Shown here one piece after another: positions 32,623 through 42,914 of a stretch of DNA of 64,000 bases. Under the pieces are notes generated by a model, which was not told the origin of the DNA, made no database searches, and saw only the letters and a program-made list of their open reading frames with translations. Position 1 is the stretch's first letter; each line of letters starts with the position of its first letter. Made by a program: the position numbers and the translations under genes. The stretch spans positions 2,728,001-2,792,000 of the forward strand of contig OZ221973.1 in assembly GCA_965119745.1 (NCBI GenBank), given 5' to 3'. The stretch is from CAJFUR01 sp904420575 (GTDB taxonomy: Bacteria; Actinomycetota; Coriobacteriia; Coriobacteriales; Eggerthellaceae).

Positions 32623-35600
32623 GTATCAACCCACACTCCCCGTGCGGGGAGTGACGAGGCGGAACGACCTCGTGGTCATGCGCTACGAATTTCAACCCAC
32701 ACTCCCCGTGCGGGGAGTGACCCGGCGGCATCGTCTACTGGTACCGCAACGGATGATTTCAACCCACACTCCCCGTGCGGGGAGTGACAGGCGATACTGC
32801 GCATGTCGGACGAGGCGAAGGTGATTTCAACCCACACTCCCCGTGCGGGGAGTGACCTTCGAGGAGATCGACAGGCACGGCTTCGTTGAATTTCAACCCA
32901 CACTCCCCGTGCGGGGAGCGACAGCGCGGTCATGGCCTGGTCTACGCCGACGTTCTTATTTCAACCCACACTCCCCGTGCGGGGAGTGACCCGGTGATGT
33001 CTTGACCATGCGCCATGCGTTGTTATTTCAACCCACACTCCCCGTGCGGGGAGTGACGTCGGTTGCCGAACTGTCCCGTCGCGTGGGGAATTTCAACCCA
33101 CACTCCCCGTGCGGGGAGTGACCTCACGGCAAGGCCGTGGAGTTCGCCAACGACAAATTTCAACCCACACTCCCCGTGCGGGGAGTGACCCTTTTGGCAT
33201 ACCTGATCCCAAAGACCGATCCAATTTCAACCCACACTCCCCGTGCGGGGAGTGACTGAACGGCTTTGCCATGCGCTCACCCCCGCAAAAATTTCAACCC
33301 ACACTCCCCGTGCGGGGAGTGACCCTTCTTTGATGCGGTCAACCTTGACGGCCTTTTATTTCAACCCACACTCCCCGTGCGGGGAGTGACCGTCATGGGG
33401 GACGGCGCGGAGACGGCCAAGGAATTTCAACCCACACTCCCCGTGCGGGGAGTGACGTTGAAGCTGACCGCTTCGCGCCCCGCGAAATAATTTCAACCCA
33501 CACTCCCCGTGCGGGGAGTGACAGGGCGCTGGAAGTGACGGGTTCGGAAGGATGACATTTCAACCCACACTCCCCGTGCGGGGAGTGACGCTTTCGGCAT
33601 ACACCTCCTGCATCATGTCTAGATTTCAACCCACACTCCCCGTGCGGGGAGTGACTCAGCAAGGCGGTCACGTTCTCCTGGCCGTCGAGATTTCAACCCA
33701 CACTCCCCGTGCGGGGAGTGACTGACGCCTTCGAGGCCGATCCCCGTGCGGTAATTATTTCAACCCACACTCCCCGTGCGGGGAGTGACCGGAGACGACG
33801 CTCGCCGCGACGTAGATCGTGTAATTTCAACCCACACTCCCCGTGCGGGGAGTGACCTGGCAGAGGCGGTGCTTCGTCACGGAGTCGAAATTTCAACCCA
33901 CACTCCCCGTGCGGGGAGTGACCGCCCTGTCGGCAGAGCAGATCTGGACGGGATAATTTCAACCCACACTCCCCGTGCGGGGAGTGACCCAAGACCCTGC
34001 CCAACCCGAAACTAAGGAAAAGGAATTTCAACCCACACTCCCCGTGCGGGGAGTGACTTCCTGATGGGCGTCGACAAGGCGGGCGATGCCATATTTCAAC
34101 CCACACTCCCCGTGCGGGGAGTGACAACGAACCTATTAAAGAGGGAGAGGGAGAAGAAATTTCAACCCACACTCCCCGTGCGGGGAGTGACGCGAAGTTG
34201 TTCAGCAGCGACGGGGACTTCGAGGATTTCAACCCACACTCCCCGTGCGGGGAGTGACTTGCATTATAGGCGAATTTTCGCCAATTACAAGTATTTCAAC
34301 CCACACTCCCCGTGCGGGGAGTGACCAGCGCGAAGCAAAACCACTCCCACGGGAACAGATCATTTCAACCCACACTCCCCGTGCGGGGAGTGACGAATAC
34401 CTGCCAAAGGGTTCTTTAGTTCACGGTCGATTTCAACCCACACTCCCCGTGCGGGGAGTGACCCAGTCGGTGCCCATTCCGAAGGCAACCAAGGAATTTC
34501 AACCCACACTCCCCGTGCGGGGAGTGACTGGGCGTACACGGTAGACCCCAACCATGCCACGATATTTCAACCCACACTCCCCGTGCGGGGAGTGACGAGG
34601 TGCTGTCCAAAGCCTCACTGCAAACGGAGATTTCAACCCACACTCCCCGTGCGGGGAGTGACGCGCAGCCACAGACCACGTGGGAATCGTGGAGAAATTT
34701 CAACCCACACTCCCCGTGCGGGGAGTGACGATATGCTGAACATGTGCCCGTTGGTGTAGTGCAATTTCAACCCACACTCCCCGTGCGGGGAGTGACTTGC
34801 ACGGGGAGTGATCGAAAAGGCCGGGGACGATTTCAACCCACACTCCCCGTGCGGGGAGTGACCGACTCTCTTCGGCACCCTGCCGTCGGGAAGCCTATTT
34901 CAACCCACACTCCCCGTGCGGGGAGTGACGTCGGCAAGCAAGTCCATTTGCATTTCGAATTTATTTCAACCCACACTCCCCGTGCGGGGAGTGACGGTCT
35001 TGCAAGCGCTGCCAATCCATGTCCACGAAGATTTCAACCCACACTCCCCGTGCGGGGAGTGACAATAAAAACAAGTGGAATAGAAAATGCCTATATAGAT
35101 TTCAACCCACACTCCCCGTGCGGGGAGTGACCTGGCGGTCGGTCATTCCCTCGCCGGAATCGAAATTTCAACCCACACTCCCCGTGCGGGGAGTGACTAA
35201 AAACAAGTGGAATAGAAAACGCATATATAGATTTCAACCCACACTCCCCGTGCGGGGAGTGACGTACCTGCTTGCCATTTTCCGTCCTCCTATTCGTATA
35301 GATTTCAACCCACACTCCCCGTGCGGGGAGTGACGTCGCCATGTTCCCTCCTTTCACCATATGGTCATATTTCAACCCACACTCCCCGTGCGGGGAGTGA
35401 CTGCGCGCCCCCAGACCTGATAGAGGCAAAGAAGATTTCAACCCACACTCCCCGTGCGGGGAGTGACGATTGACGTATTCCACGTCCGTTATGAAGGAGT
35501 AATTTCAACCCACACTCCCCGTGCGGGGAGTGACAAACCTTGACTTGCCCTATGGAAGCGACATAATCAAATTTCAACCCACACTCCCCGTGCGGGGAGT

Positions 35601-38083
35601 GACTCTGAACTTGACAAGATGCGCAGGACTTGAAAAATTTCAACCCACACTCCCCGTGCGGGGAGTGACGCGGGGCGCTCAAAACAGGTTTCGCTACCGA
35701 TAGGATTTCAACCCACACTCCCCGTGCGGGGAGTGACGGTTGCTCTTTGTCGGTGTTCACCACCATTTCTATTTCAACCCACACTCCCCGTGCGGGGAGT
35801 GACTTGTGGGCTCGGCAACCAGGCTGGATTTGCTTGATTTCAACCCACACTCCCCGTGCGGGGAGTGACAAACCTTGACTTGCCCTATGGAAGCGACATA
35901 ATCAAATTTCAACCCACACTCCCCGTGCGGGGAGTGACATTGCTGCGATGGGAGGGATGACGATCCGGTGTATATTTCAACCCACACTCCCCGTGCGGGG
36001 AGTGACTTTGCACCAATGGTTATTATTCGTATCCTTGGAATGATTTCAACCCACACTCCCCGTGCGGGGAGTGACCTATAGACTGCCACGCGCGAAGCGT
36101 AAGAGGTTAATTTCAACCCACACTCCCCGTGCGGGGAGTGACTGCGAATGCTGTATTGGATGAATTTTAGAAAGGATTTCAACCCACACTCCCCGTGCGG
36201 GGAGTGACGCCGTTTGTTCGATTGACGCGGTTGATCCGGAAACATTTCAACCCACACTCCCCGTGCGGGGAGTGACGCCCACCCTGCGCGAACTGGCTAT
36301 GGAGCCGGACGAGATTTCAACCCACACTCCCCGTGCGGGGAGTGACAATACCGACACGGCCAAGCTTGTGGCTTTTAAAATTTCAACCCACACTCCCCGT
36401 GCGGGGAGTGACGACCTTGTACGGGTACAATTACTGCATGTTCAAATTTCAACCCACACTCCCCGTGCGGGGAGTGACGAATTCGGAAACCGCATGGGAG
36501 AACCAGTACAGATTTCAACCCACACTCCCCGTGCGGGGAGTGACCGACTACAGCGCCCGAGAAATGCGCTACAATGCGATTTCAACCCACACTCCCCGTG
36601 CGGGGAGTGACAAATTGATATTAATTTTATTATATGTGAGCGTGGATTTCAACCCACACTCCCCGTGCGGGGAGTGACTTCGTTGCGTGGCTGGTGGAGT
36701 TCACCATGAAATTTCAACCCACACTCCCCGTGCGGGGAGTGACTTGTTTGCCCTTTCATCATCGATAACCTTACCTTATTTCAACCCACACTCCCCGTGC
36801 GGGGAGTGACCCTGGGCATCGAGAACACGAACACGGACAAGAAGATTTCAACCCACACTCCCCGTGCGGGGAGTGACCAATTGCGAAGGTTGCGTGCTAT
36901 TTGGAAACGGCATTTCAACCCACACTCCCCGTGCGGGGAGTGACGATATTGCTTATTGCATGGCACAGCTTGAGAATAATTTCAACCCACACTCCCCGTG
37001 CGGGGAGTGACATAGCGGCGCTCGGCGTTGAAGATGATGAGAAGATTTCAACCCACACTCCCCGTGCGGGGAGTGACCGTCATACTGATGGAGGTCGCAA
37101 GCGTCATGGAATTTCAACCCACACTCCCCGTGCGGGGAGTGACGTCTTTACGACCTGGCGGTTTCCGTGTTCGAATGATTTCAACCCACACTCCCCGTGC
37201 GGGGAGTGACTGTTAAAGTGTTAACCGTAGGACGTACCCCAAACAATTTCAACCCACACTCCCCGTGCGGGGAGTGACGAGACACGGGGGTGGAGGAACT
37301 GGCTTCATTGATATTTCAACCCACACTCCCCGTGCGGGGAGTGACCGAACATCGTAAATGTATACCTTATGCGATTCCATTTCAACCCACACTCCCCGTG
37401 CGGGGAGTGACACCTTGTATTAAGTATATTACTACAGATGGTAATTATTTCAACCCACACTCCCCGTGCGGGGAGTGACACATTGCGAAATGCACCGTCC
37501 ATTCCACCACAATATTTCAACCCACACTCCCCGTGCGGGGAGTGACTGATATTGCCTATTGCATGGCAAAATTAGAGGATAATTTCAACCCACACTCCCC
37601 GTGCGGGGAGTGACTCAGCATATCGGACAACTGGTATTTGGAGGGATAATTTCAACCCACACTCCCCGTGCGGGGAGTGACATTCACGGCCATGTTCATC
37701 GGTTCGTTCGTGTTGTATTTCAACCCACACTCCCCGTGCGGGGAGTGACGATGCACGGTGGTCTGGAAGCCGGTAAAGAGAATATTTCAACCCACACTCC
37801 CCGTGCGGGGAGTGACGAAATGAACGTGGGTGCGCATATAAATGAAAAAGATTTCAACCCACACTCCCCGTGCGGGGAGTGACTCTTTAGTTCTTCCTCG
37901 CTTCTACGCAGGTAGATATTTCAACCCACACTCCCCGTGCGGGGAGTGACGCTGAAGTCGGCAAGCACGTCCAAGCCCATATTATTTCAACCCACACTCC
38001 CCGTGCGGGGAGTGACCCCTGTTCGATCGAGGCATCACCTTCTGGCATGTATTTCAACCCACACTCCCCGTGCGGGGAGTGAC
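32623..38083 (-). CRISPR. Type I-C CRISPR array, 82 repeats and 81 spacers
   Basis: I counted 82 copies of a 33-bp repeat from 32623-32655 to 38051-38083, separated by spacers of 32-38 bp, mostly 33-35. In the transcribed sense the repeat begins GTCACTCCCCGCACGGGGAG and ends TGGGTTGAAAT, the I-C type with a CTCCCC/GGGGAG hairpin. Transcription runs leftward, because cas2 and the leader lie on the right. Nearly all repeats are identical. The leftmost (oldest) differs at two positions at 32623 and 32625, and the copy at 32890-32922 has one substitution (GAGCGAC). One spacer occurs twice exactly (35535-35570 and 35870-35905) and three pairs are related. Confidence 0.98.
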
Positions 38084-38235
38084 CGCAATATTTTGCGCCA
38101 TACACTCTTTGCCATCAATATATGGTATCGCATAGCGAATCTTGAGAAACATTAGCAACAATCATCACCGGAATTCGGGGGGAATTCGGTGCGAACCTCC
38201 CTCGTGAGCCATGTTCGCCTCCTGTTCGCACTCGG
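38084..38235 (-). promoter_or_regulatory. CRISPR leader
   Basis: A 152-bp AT-richer stretch between cas2 and the first repeat holds no gene. On the minus strand TCAAGA, 17 bp, TATATT forms a weak promoter candidate about 35 bp before the array. New spacers would be inserted at its junction with the repeat at 38051-38083. Confidence 0.7.
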
Positions 38236-38526
38236 CTACAACGCCAAGAATCCCTCGGGCTCGTACGTCGGCTTCGCGCCGACATGCTCGATCTTCGTTT
38301 GGTACTTGTTCCCCAAATAGTAGAACCTCAGACTGTCCTTCTCGGGATCGATGAGCTCGACGAGCTCACTCTTGATGCGCACCATTTCGGCCGCATCGGC
38401 TATGCATTCGAACACCGAATTCTGCACGCGCTGACCGTAGTTGACGCAGTGACGCGCGACCTTCCTCAGTCTTTGGCGCCCCGCCGGATCCTCCGTGTTC
38501 ACGTCGTATGTGATGACCGTCAACAT
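38236..38526 (-). CDS. cas2: CRISPR-associated endoribonuclease/adaptation protein Cas2
   Basis: A 96-residue Cas2 with the ferredoxin-like opening MLTVITYDVNTEDPAGRQRL containing the conserved first-strand Asp, and the family ending LRFYYLGNKYQTKIEHVG. Cas2 dimers bridge Cas1 dimers in the spacer-integration complex. The start MLTVIT at 38526 lies 11 bp after the cas1 stop; an in-frame ATG at 38547 would add seven residues with no family match. It is the last gene of the operon, and the leader and array follow directly. Confidence 0.95.
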   Translation of the reverse strand: MLTVITYDVNTEDPAGRQRLRKVARHCVNYGQRVQNSVFECIADAAEMVRIKSELVELIDPEKDSLRFYYLGNKYQTKIEHVGAKPTYEPEGFLAL

Positions 38527-38537
38527 GCCGTCAAACC

Positions 38538-39569
38538 TCACTTCCACAGAAAGGGCGGATAGCCGTCCAAGTCACCTCGGATGCAGCGCGCGAGCAACAG
38601 CGCCTGCACATGGGGAACGAGCCCGCGGGGGATCTTCTCTTTCAGGAACGGGTGGGTGATCGTCTCCTTTTTCCGCTCCTGCCACGCCCCAAACAACGCG
38701 CGCCGGCCCTCGTCGGACAAACGCACCTCGCCCGGCTCCCGCCGCTCGAACTGCTCGGGTTTCGCCACCCGGTTGTTCACCGCCGACAGAACGAAGCGAT
38801 CCACCAGCACCGGCCGCAGCTCCTCCATCAGGTCCAGCGCAAGCGAACGGCGCCCCGGCCGATCGACATGCATGAACCCGACATACGGGTCGAGCCCCAC
38901 GCCCTCGAGCGCCGACGCGCAATCGAATGCCAGCACGGTGTAGAACAGCGACAACATCGCGTTCATCGGGTCGGTCGGCGGCCGTCGCACACGTCCGACA
39001 AAGCGAAACGCCTCCTTGTCCCTGAGCACCAGTTCGTCGAACACGCCGAAGTACTCGGCCGCCGCATCGCCCTCGATGCCACGCAGCGTGTCCATCGACT
39101 CGCACGATGCCGCGCCGCGCATCGAAGCGTCGAGCCGTGCCGAAGCGGCCTTCACCGCATCGGCATCGATGCGCATTCCGTGATCGCGCACCGCCCGCTC
39201 AAGCACCCAACGCCCGTTGTACAGCTTCCCCACAATGAAGTTCCGCGCGACGGCCAGGCTCTTTTCGGGATCCTCCGACCATGCGTACTGTGCCTTGCGC
39301 AAGAGCACGTTTCCGCGCTCCTCGCCCTGCACGCCCGCAAGGAAACGCCCCTTCCGATCGAAGAACGACAGCGCCACGCCACGCTCGACGCACGCGCCCA
39401 TGAGCCCCGGGCTCGCACCGCGATACGAGAAGCACAGAATGCCCTCGAGCGTATGCAACGGCACCCGCCCCAGCTCGTCCCCGTCGCGCCGCACTACCAC
39501 GTTCTCCCCGTCGAGCGTCAAATACGCATCTTCGGTGAACACATACAGCGTGTTGAGCAGGCGCCTCAT
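38538..39569 (-). CDS. cas1: CRISPR-associated integrase Cas1 (type I-C)
   Basis: A 343-residue Cas1, the metal-dependent integrase that inserts protospacers at the leader-proximal repeat. The N-terminal beta domain (LLNTLYVFTEDAYLTLDGENVVV) and the helical catalytic domain are complete. Metal-ligand regions are visible as RGIEGDAAAEYF (Glu), GFMHVDRPGRRSLALDLMEELRP (His and Asp/Glu). Length is normal for type I-C. The start overlaps the cas4 stop by 4 bp. Confidence 0.97.
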   Translation of the reverse strand: MRRLLNTLYVFTEDAYLTLDGENVVVRRDGDELGRVPLHTLEGILCFSYRGASPGLMGACVERGVALSFFDRKGRFLAGVQGEERGNVLLRKAQYAWSEDPEKSLAVARNFIVGKLYNGRWVLERAVRDHGMRIDADAVKAASARLDASMRGAASCESMDTLRGIEGDAAAEYFGVFDELVLRDKEAFRFVGRVRRPPTDPMNAMLSLFYTVLAFDCASALEGVGLDPYVGFMHVDRPGRRSLALDLMEELRPVLVDRFVLSAVNNRVAKPEQFERREPGEVRLSDEGRRALFGAWQERKKETITHPFLKEKIPRGLVPHVQALLLARCIRGDLDGYPPFLWK

Positions 39570-40234
39570 AGCCCCTCATCCCCTTCCGACAACCGGGCCG
39601 CCAGATAATCGGCGACCGACGTCCGGTTGACCGCCCGTGGAAGACACAGGTCGGCAAGCGAGCACGAGCGGCAGGCGGGAAACGGCTTCACCTTCGGCGT
39701 GTGCCTGCGCCGATACAACGCATGCATCTCGTCGGCCATCGACGCCACCGCCGCACGCTGCTCGCCGCCGAACTCCACGCGCTCGCGCACCTTCGTCTCG
39801 CCGTAGAACAGGAAGCCCGCCAGCACGTCGCACCCGAGCATTTCCTCGAGGCACAGAGCCTGCGCGGCGAGCTGCAGCCGGTCGGCGTCGCCCGCCTTGC
39901 TGTGGCCACGCTTGTACTCCACCGGCACGGGACGCCACAGGCCATCCTCTCCCGCGAGAGGATGGCCCGACTCGTCTTTATGGAACTCCACGACGTCGCA
40001 CGTGCCCGCGAGCCCCAGCGCGCGGGAGTGCACCGCCAACCCGCGCACGACAAGGATGTCGCCACGCCGTTCCCGCAGCTCATCGTCGTGCGCGCGGCGG
40101 TGCATCAGGTCGCCCTCCGCCGTCAGCACGTTGTCCGCCCACGCCTGCTCGAGGTGGATGAGCGCCCACTGACGGCGGCAGAACGCGAAGTGCTGGATGC
40201 CGGACAGCGCGAGGAACTCGTCCTCGTCGTACAC
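39566..40234 (-). CDS. cas4: CRISPR-associated exonuclease Cas4
   Basis: A 222-residue RecB-family nuclease with a 4Fe-4S cluster. One cluster cysteine lies near the N-terminus (FAFCRRQWALI) and three at the C-terminus (CRSCSLADLC). The nuclease core includes GTCDVVEF and PVEYKRG, the Asp and Glu/Lys motif. In type I-C systems Cas4 trims prespacers and helps select those with the right PAM and orientation. It overlaps cas1 by 4 bp and follows cas7 by 2 bp. Confidence 0.95.
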   Translation of the reverse strand: MYDEDEFLALSGIQHFAFCRRQWALIHLEQAWADNVLTAEGDLMHRRAHDDELRERRGDILVVRGLAVHSRALGLAGTCDVVEFHKDESGHPLAGEDGLWRPVPVEYKRGHSKAGDADRLQLAAQALCLEEMLGCDVLAGFLFYGETKVRERVEFGGEQRAAVASMADEMHALYRRRHTPKVKPFPACRSCSLADLCLPRAVNRTSVADYLAARLSEGDEGL

Positions 40235-40236
40235 GG

Positions 40237-41130
40237 CTACACCAGCCTCTGGACCGTGACCCCTTCGGGAACGGCCGCCTCGTCAACGACGATCGGCTCG
40301 TAGTCGCCGATGGAACGTGGGGCTTCGACGTCCGCCTTCTTCTTCGTGGACACGGCGTCGAACAGCTTGTAGGAAGGCGCGTTGCCCAGCTCGCTGTCGT
40401 GCTTGAACACCACGAGCGCCCGCACCGCCATCTTGCCGCGCGCCGCCGAGTGGTCGTGTTCGAACATGTTCACGACAGCGTCCCACAGAAGCGCAAGGTC
40501 GTCCTCGGAAAAGCCCGTCGACTTGCGCGCGAGGTTCGCCGAAACGTAGCCCTCGCCCCGGTAGAGCGCGTAGGGCACGACGTACTTGCGGCCCATCTCG
40601 GTGCCCTTCTTCTCGGCGTCGGCCTCCGTGGTGATGGCCACGCGAGTAATGGTGACCTCCTGCGGGATGATGGGGTCGACGCTGCGCGCGAATGTCAGCT
40701 GCACCGGTCCGCGCACCTGGCCGCAGTTGAGGGCTCCTTTTACGAACGTCGTCATCACCGCGCCGAACGTGCGCACGTCGAAGAACGTCTTGCACATGAA
40801 GTCGCGGATCTTCTCGTCAAGCGTCGGATCGTCCTTCTTGAGCTTCTTGATGTCCTTCGCGTCGGCACCGAGCGCCTCGAGGGCCCGATTGTCGCTTGCG
40901 TTGAGCGGCACGCCGTCTTTGATGTAGATGTCGAAGCCTGGCTCGTCCTCTTTCACCGTCTCCACGTAGTTGCGGATCTTGCGCTTCAGGCAGACATCGG
41001 TGACGATTCCGTAGCCCGTCTCAGGATCGATGCGCGGCATGTTGCCCGCATCGGGGTCGCCGTTCGGATTGCCGTTCTCCACATCGAAGTACACGACGAA
41101 GTCGTAGCGGTTCTTGATGGGTTCGCTCAT
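40237..41130 (-). CDS. cas7: Cascade backbone protein Cas7 (Csd2)
   Basis: A 297-residue Csd2-type Cas7, several copies of which coat the crRNA spacer in the type I-C surveillance complex. The family opening NRYDFVVYFDVENGNPNGDPDAGNMPR is split here by its usual conserved blocks, followed by TDVCLKRKIRNYV, FFDVRTFGAVM and GPVQLTFARSVDPI. Length is standard. It lies 2 bp from both cas8c and cas4, so translation is coupled. Confidence 0.96.
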   Translation of the reverse strand: MSEPIKNRYDFVVYFDVENGNPNGDPDAGNMPRIDPETGYGIVTDVCLKRKIRNYVETVKEDEPGFDIYIKDGVPLNASDNRALEALGADAKDIKKLKKDDPTLDEKIRDFMCKTFFDVRTFGAVMTTFVKGALNCGQVRGPVQLTFARSVDPIIPQEVTITRVAITTEADAEKKGTEMGRKYVVPYALYRGEGYVSANLARKSTGFSEDDLALLWDAVVNMFEHDHSAARGKMAVRALVVFKHDSELGNAPSYKLFDAVSTKKKADVEAPRSIGDYEPIVVDEAAVPEGVTVQRLV

Positions 41131-41132
41131 GG

Positions 41133-42914
41133 TTAAGCCTCCTGGTCCTGTTGGGCGTTCTGGTCCTTCTTCTCGTAGCGCTTCTGGGTCTGATGGTGGT
41201 AGCCCAGGATGAAGTCACCCTGCTCCTCCAGCGTGAGCCGCTTGGGGAACGCGTCGATCTTGTCGAGCAGCTCGCCGCGCATCTTCTCGTAGTGCACCGC
41301 GAGGCCTTTGCCGTCACGTCCGAGCTTCTCAAGATGACGGTCACTCAGCTTCACGACCAGGGGGAACACGACGCTTGGCGTGGCACTTGCCGAGTCGTAG
41401 TACTTGTTCTTGATGGTGGCGTTCACGCCCGGGCTGGCGGCTTCCTGAATGCTCTCGAGCACCGAGAATAGCCGTCCCAGCACGTACGGCGCGTCGGTGC
41501 GCCCTTCGTTCAATGCCACGGTGACCTCCTCCTCGCTTCTTCCTTTGTTTTTCAGTAGGTACGCTTTGATGATGGCGGCGCGGCCGCGCGTGACCTTGCG
41601 CGTACGCCGCTCGTCGTTGTCCTGCGTCGCCCGCACGCGCAGGATGGTGTTCTCGTAGAGTGCCTCCGGATACGGCAGGTCGCCCAGGATGGAGCGCATG
41701 AGCGCGCCTCCGAGCACCGAGGTGGCCGCCGCCTGCTTGGCGTTGGGGTTCTCCGTCTCGGCGAGCAGGCGGTACGGCGTGAGGTATTTCTTCTCATAGG
41801 GAGCTCGGGCAACGTCCAAACGATCGTAGTGCCGCCGCAGGTTGTCGAGCACGTCGCCGAACGTGTTTCGCTGAAAGAACCGCACTGACAGGCGCGCCGC
41901 GTTCGGCGCGAGCCCGAGCACGAAGAAGTTCGCTTCGGGGTCAACCCCTTCGATGGGAAGGCCACCGGCGACCTTCGTCATTACGTCGTCGATCAGCTGG
42001 TCAGGATCGCTCTCGGCATTCGCCTCGTCGCCGGCCGTTTCACGAGGGCGGGCGTCGAAGAAGTCGCACACTATTTCGGCACAAGCATCGTCGGTCTTGT
42101 CGGCCCAGTACACCACCGTCGTATCACCAAGGCGCGCGTGATGCTTTCGGTCGGAAAGCAGGTAGTTGAGCGCCGTCGTGTAGGCGAACGTCGCCCGCTC
42201 GCTTACCGGGGCGTTGAGGCCTTGCTCCTCGTCATGGCCGTACGACTCGAACGCCCGCGCGTTGAACCCGACGAGCGACGCTCCCATTGCCTGCGCGCCC
42301 ATGACCCCTTTGATGGAGGGGTGTAGACGCGCGATAGGCGCTTTCTCGCCAGAGACGAGACAGGTCATGACGGCCGCATCGTCGGACGGCTGCAGGTAAG
42401 CGCGGTCCCATGCTTTTGCAACGGCGGAATCTTCAAGCACTTCGCGGCCAGCCACGCGAAACACGAGGTTGCCGCCCGCAAGAAGCGCCTCTCCCGCCGC
42501 AACCACGGCTGCATCGTCGGCCGCCTCCTGGGGATCCCACGTCTCGAAGAAACCGCGGACGGCCGTTGCCGCAGGCGAGTCCACGTCGGCGAGGAACGCG
42601 AGATGCCGCTCCTTCGCCGCCTCGAAGCATTGGCGTGCCCGCTCGGGCTTGCCCTTGGCGTCGATGCCGAGCAGGTACGTGGCGTTGTCGCACAGCAGGT
42701 TCGCAGCGATGCCAGAGGCTCGTTTGAGCTGCATAGGAACCGTCCTCGTCCATCCACGCTTCTCGTCGGAGGGGATAATCCCCACGAGCTTCCCTTCGGG
42801 CGAGAGTTCCAGCATGAACGCCACCTGCCGGGAGCACCAGCCCGGACGGGCGACAAGCTCGGGATGCTCGACGACCAGCTGTTCGTAATAGTCGGCGAGC
42901 GCTTGCAGGATCAT
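41133..42914 (-). CDS. cas8c: Cascade large subunit Cas8c (Csd1)
   Basis: A 593-residue Csd1/Cas8c, the subunit that recognises the PAM and recruits Cas3. In type I-C an internal start in this gene often also yields the small subunit (Cas11c); I did not find a decisive internal ribosome site here. The N-terminus ILQALADYYEQLVVEHPELV and the C-terminal YVLGRLFSVLESIQE and LTLEEQGDFILGYHHQ are family-like. The start overlaps the cas5 stop by 4 bp. The C-terminal segment is homologous to the orphan fragment at 46111-46533. Confidence 0.95.
   Translation of the reverse strand: MILQALADYYEQLVVEHPELVARPGWCSRQVAFMLELSPEGKLVGIIPSDEKRGWTRTVPMQLKRASGIAANLLCDNATYLLGIDAKGKPERARQCFEAAKERHLAFLADVDSPAATAVRGFFETWDPQEAADDAAVVAAGEALLAGGNLVFRVAGREVLEDSAVAKAWDRAYLQPSDDAAVMTCLVSGEKAPIARLHPSIKGVMGAQAMGASLVGFNARAFESYGHDEEQGLNAPVSERATFAYTTALNYLLSDRKHHARLGDTTVVYWADKTDDACAEIVCDFFDARPRETAGDEANAESDPDQLIDDVMTKVAGGLPIEGVDPEANFFVLGLAPNAARLSVRFFQRNTFGDVLDNLRRHYDRLDVARAPYEKKYLTPYRLLAETENPNAKQAAATSVLGGALMRSILGDLPYPEALYENTILRVRATQDNDERRTRKVTRGRAAIIKAYLLKNKGRSEEEVTVALNEGRTDAPYVLGRLFSVLESIQEAASPGVNATIKNKYYDSASATPSVVFPLVVKLSDRHLEKLGRDGKGLAVHYEKMRGELLDKIDAFPKRLTLEEQGDFILGYHHQTQKRYEKKDQNAQQDQEA

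Noticed and set aside
32623..38083. Many small frames encoding SLPARGVWVEI, HSPHGECGLK or FQPTLPVRGVT repeats
   Set aside because: These peptides are translations of the CRISPR repeat in different frames, not proteins.
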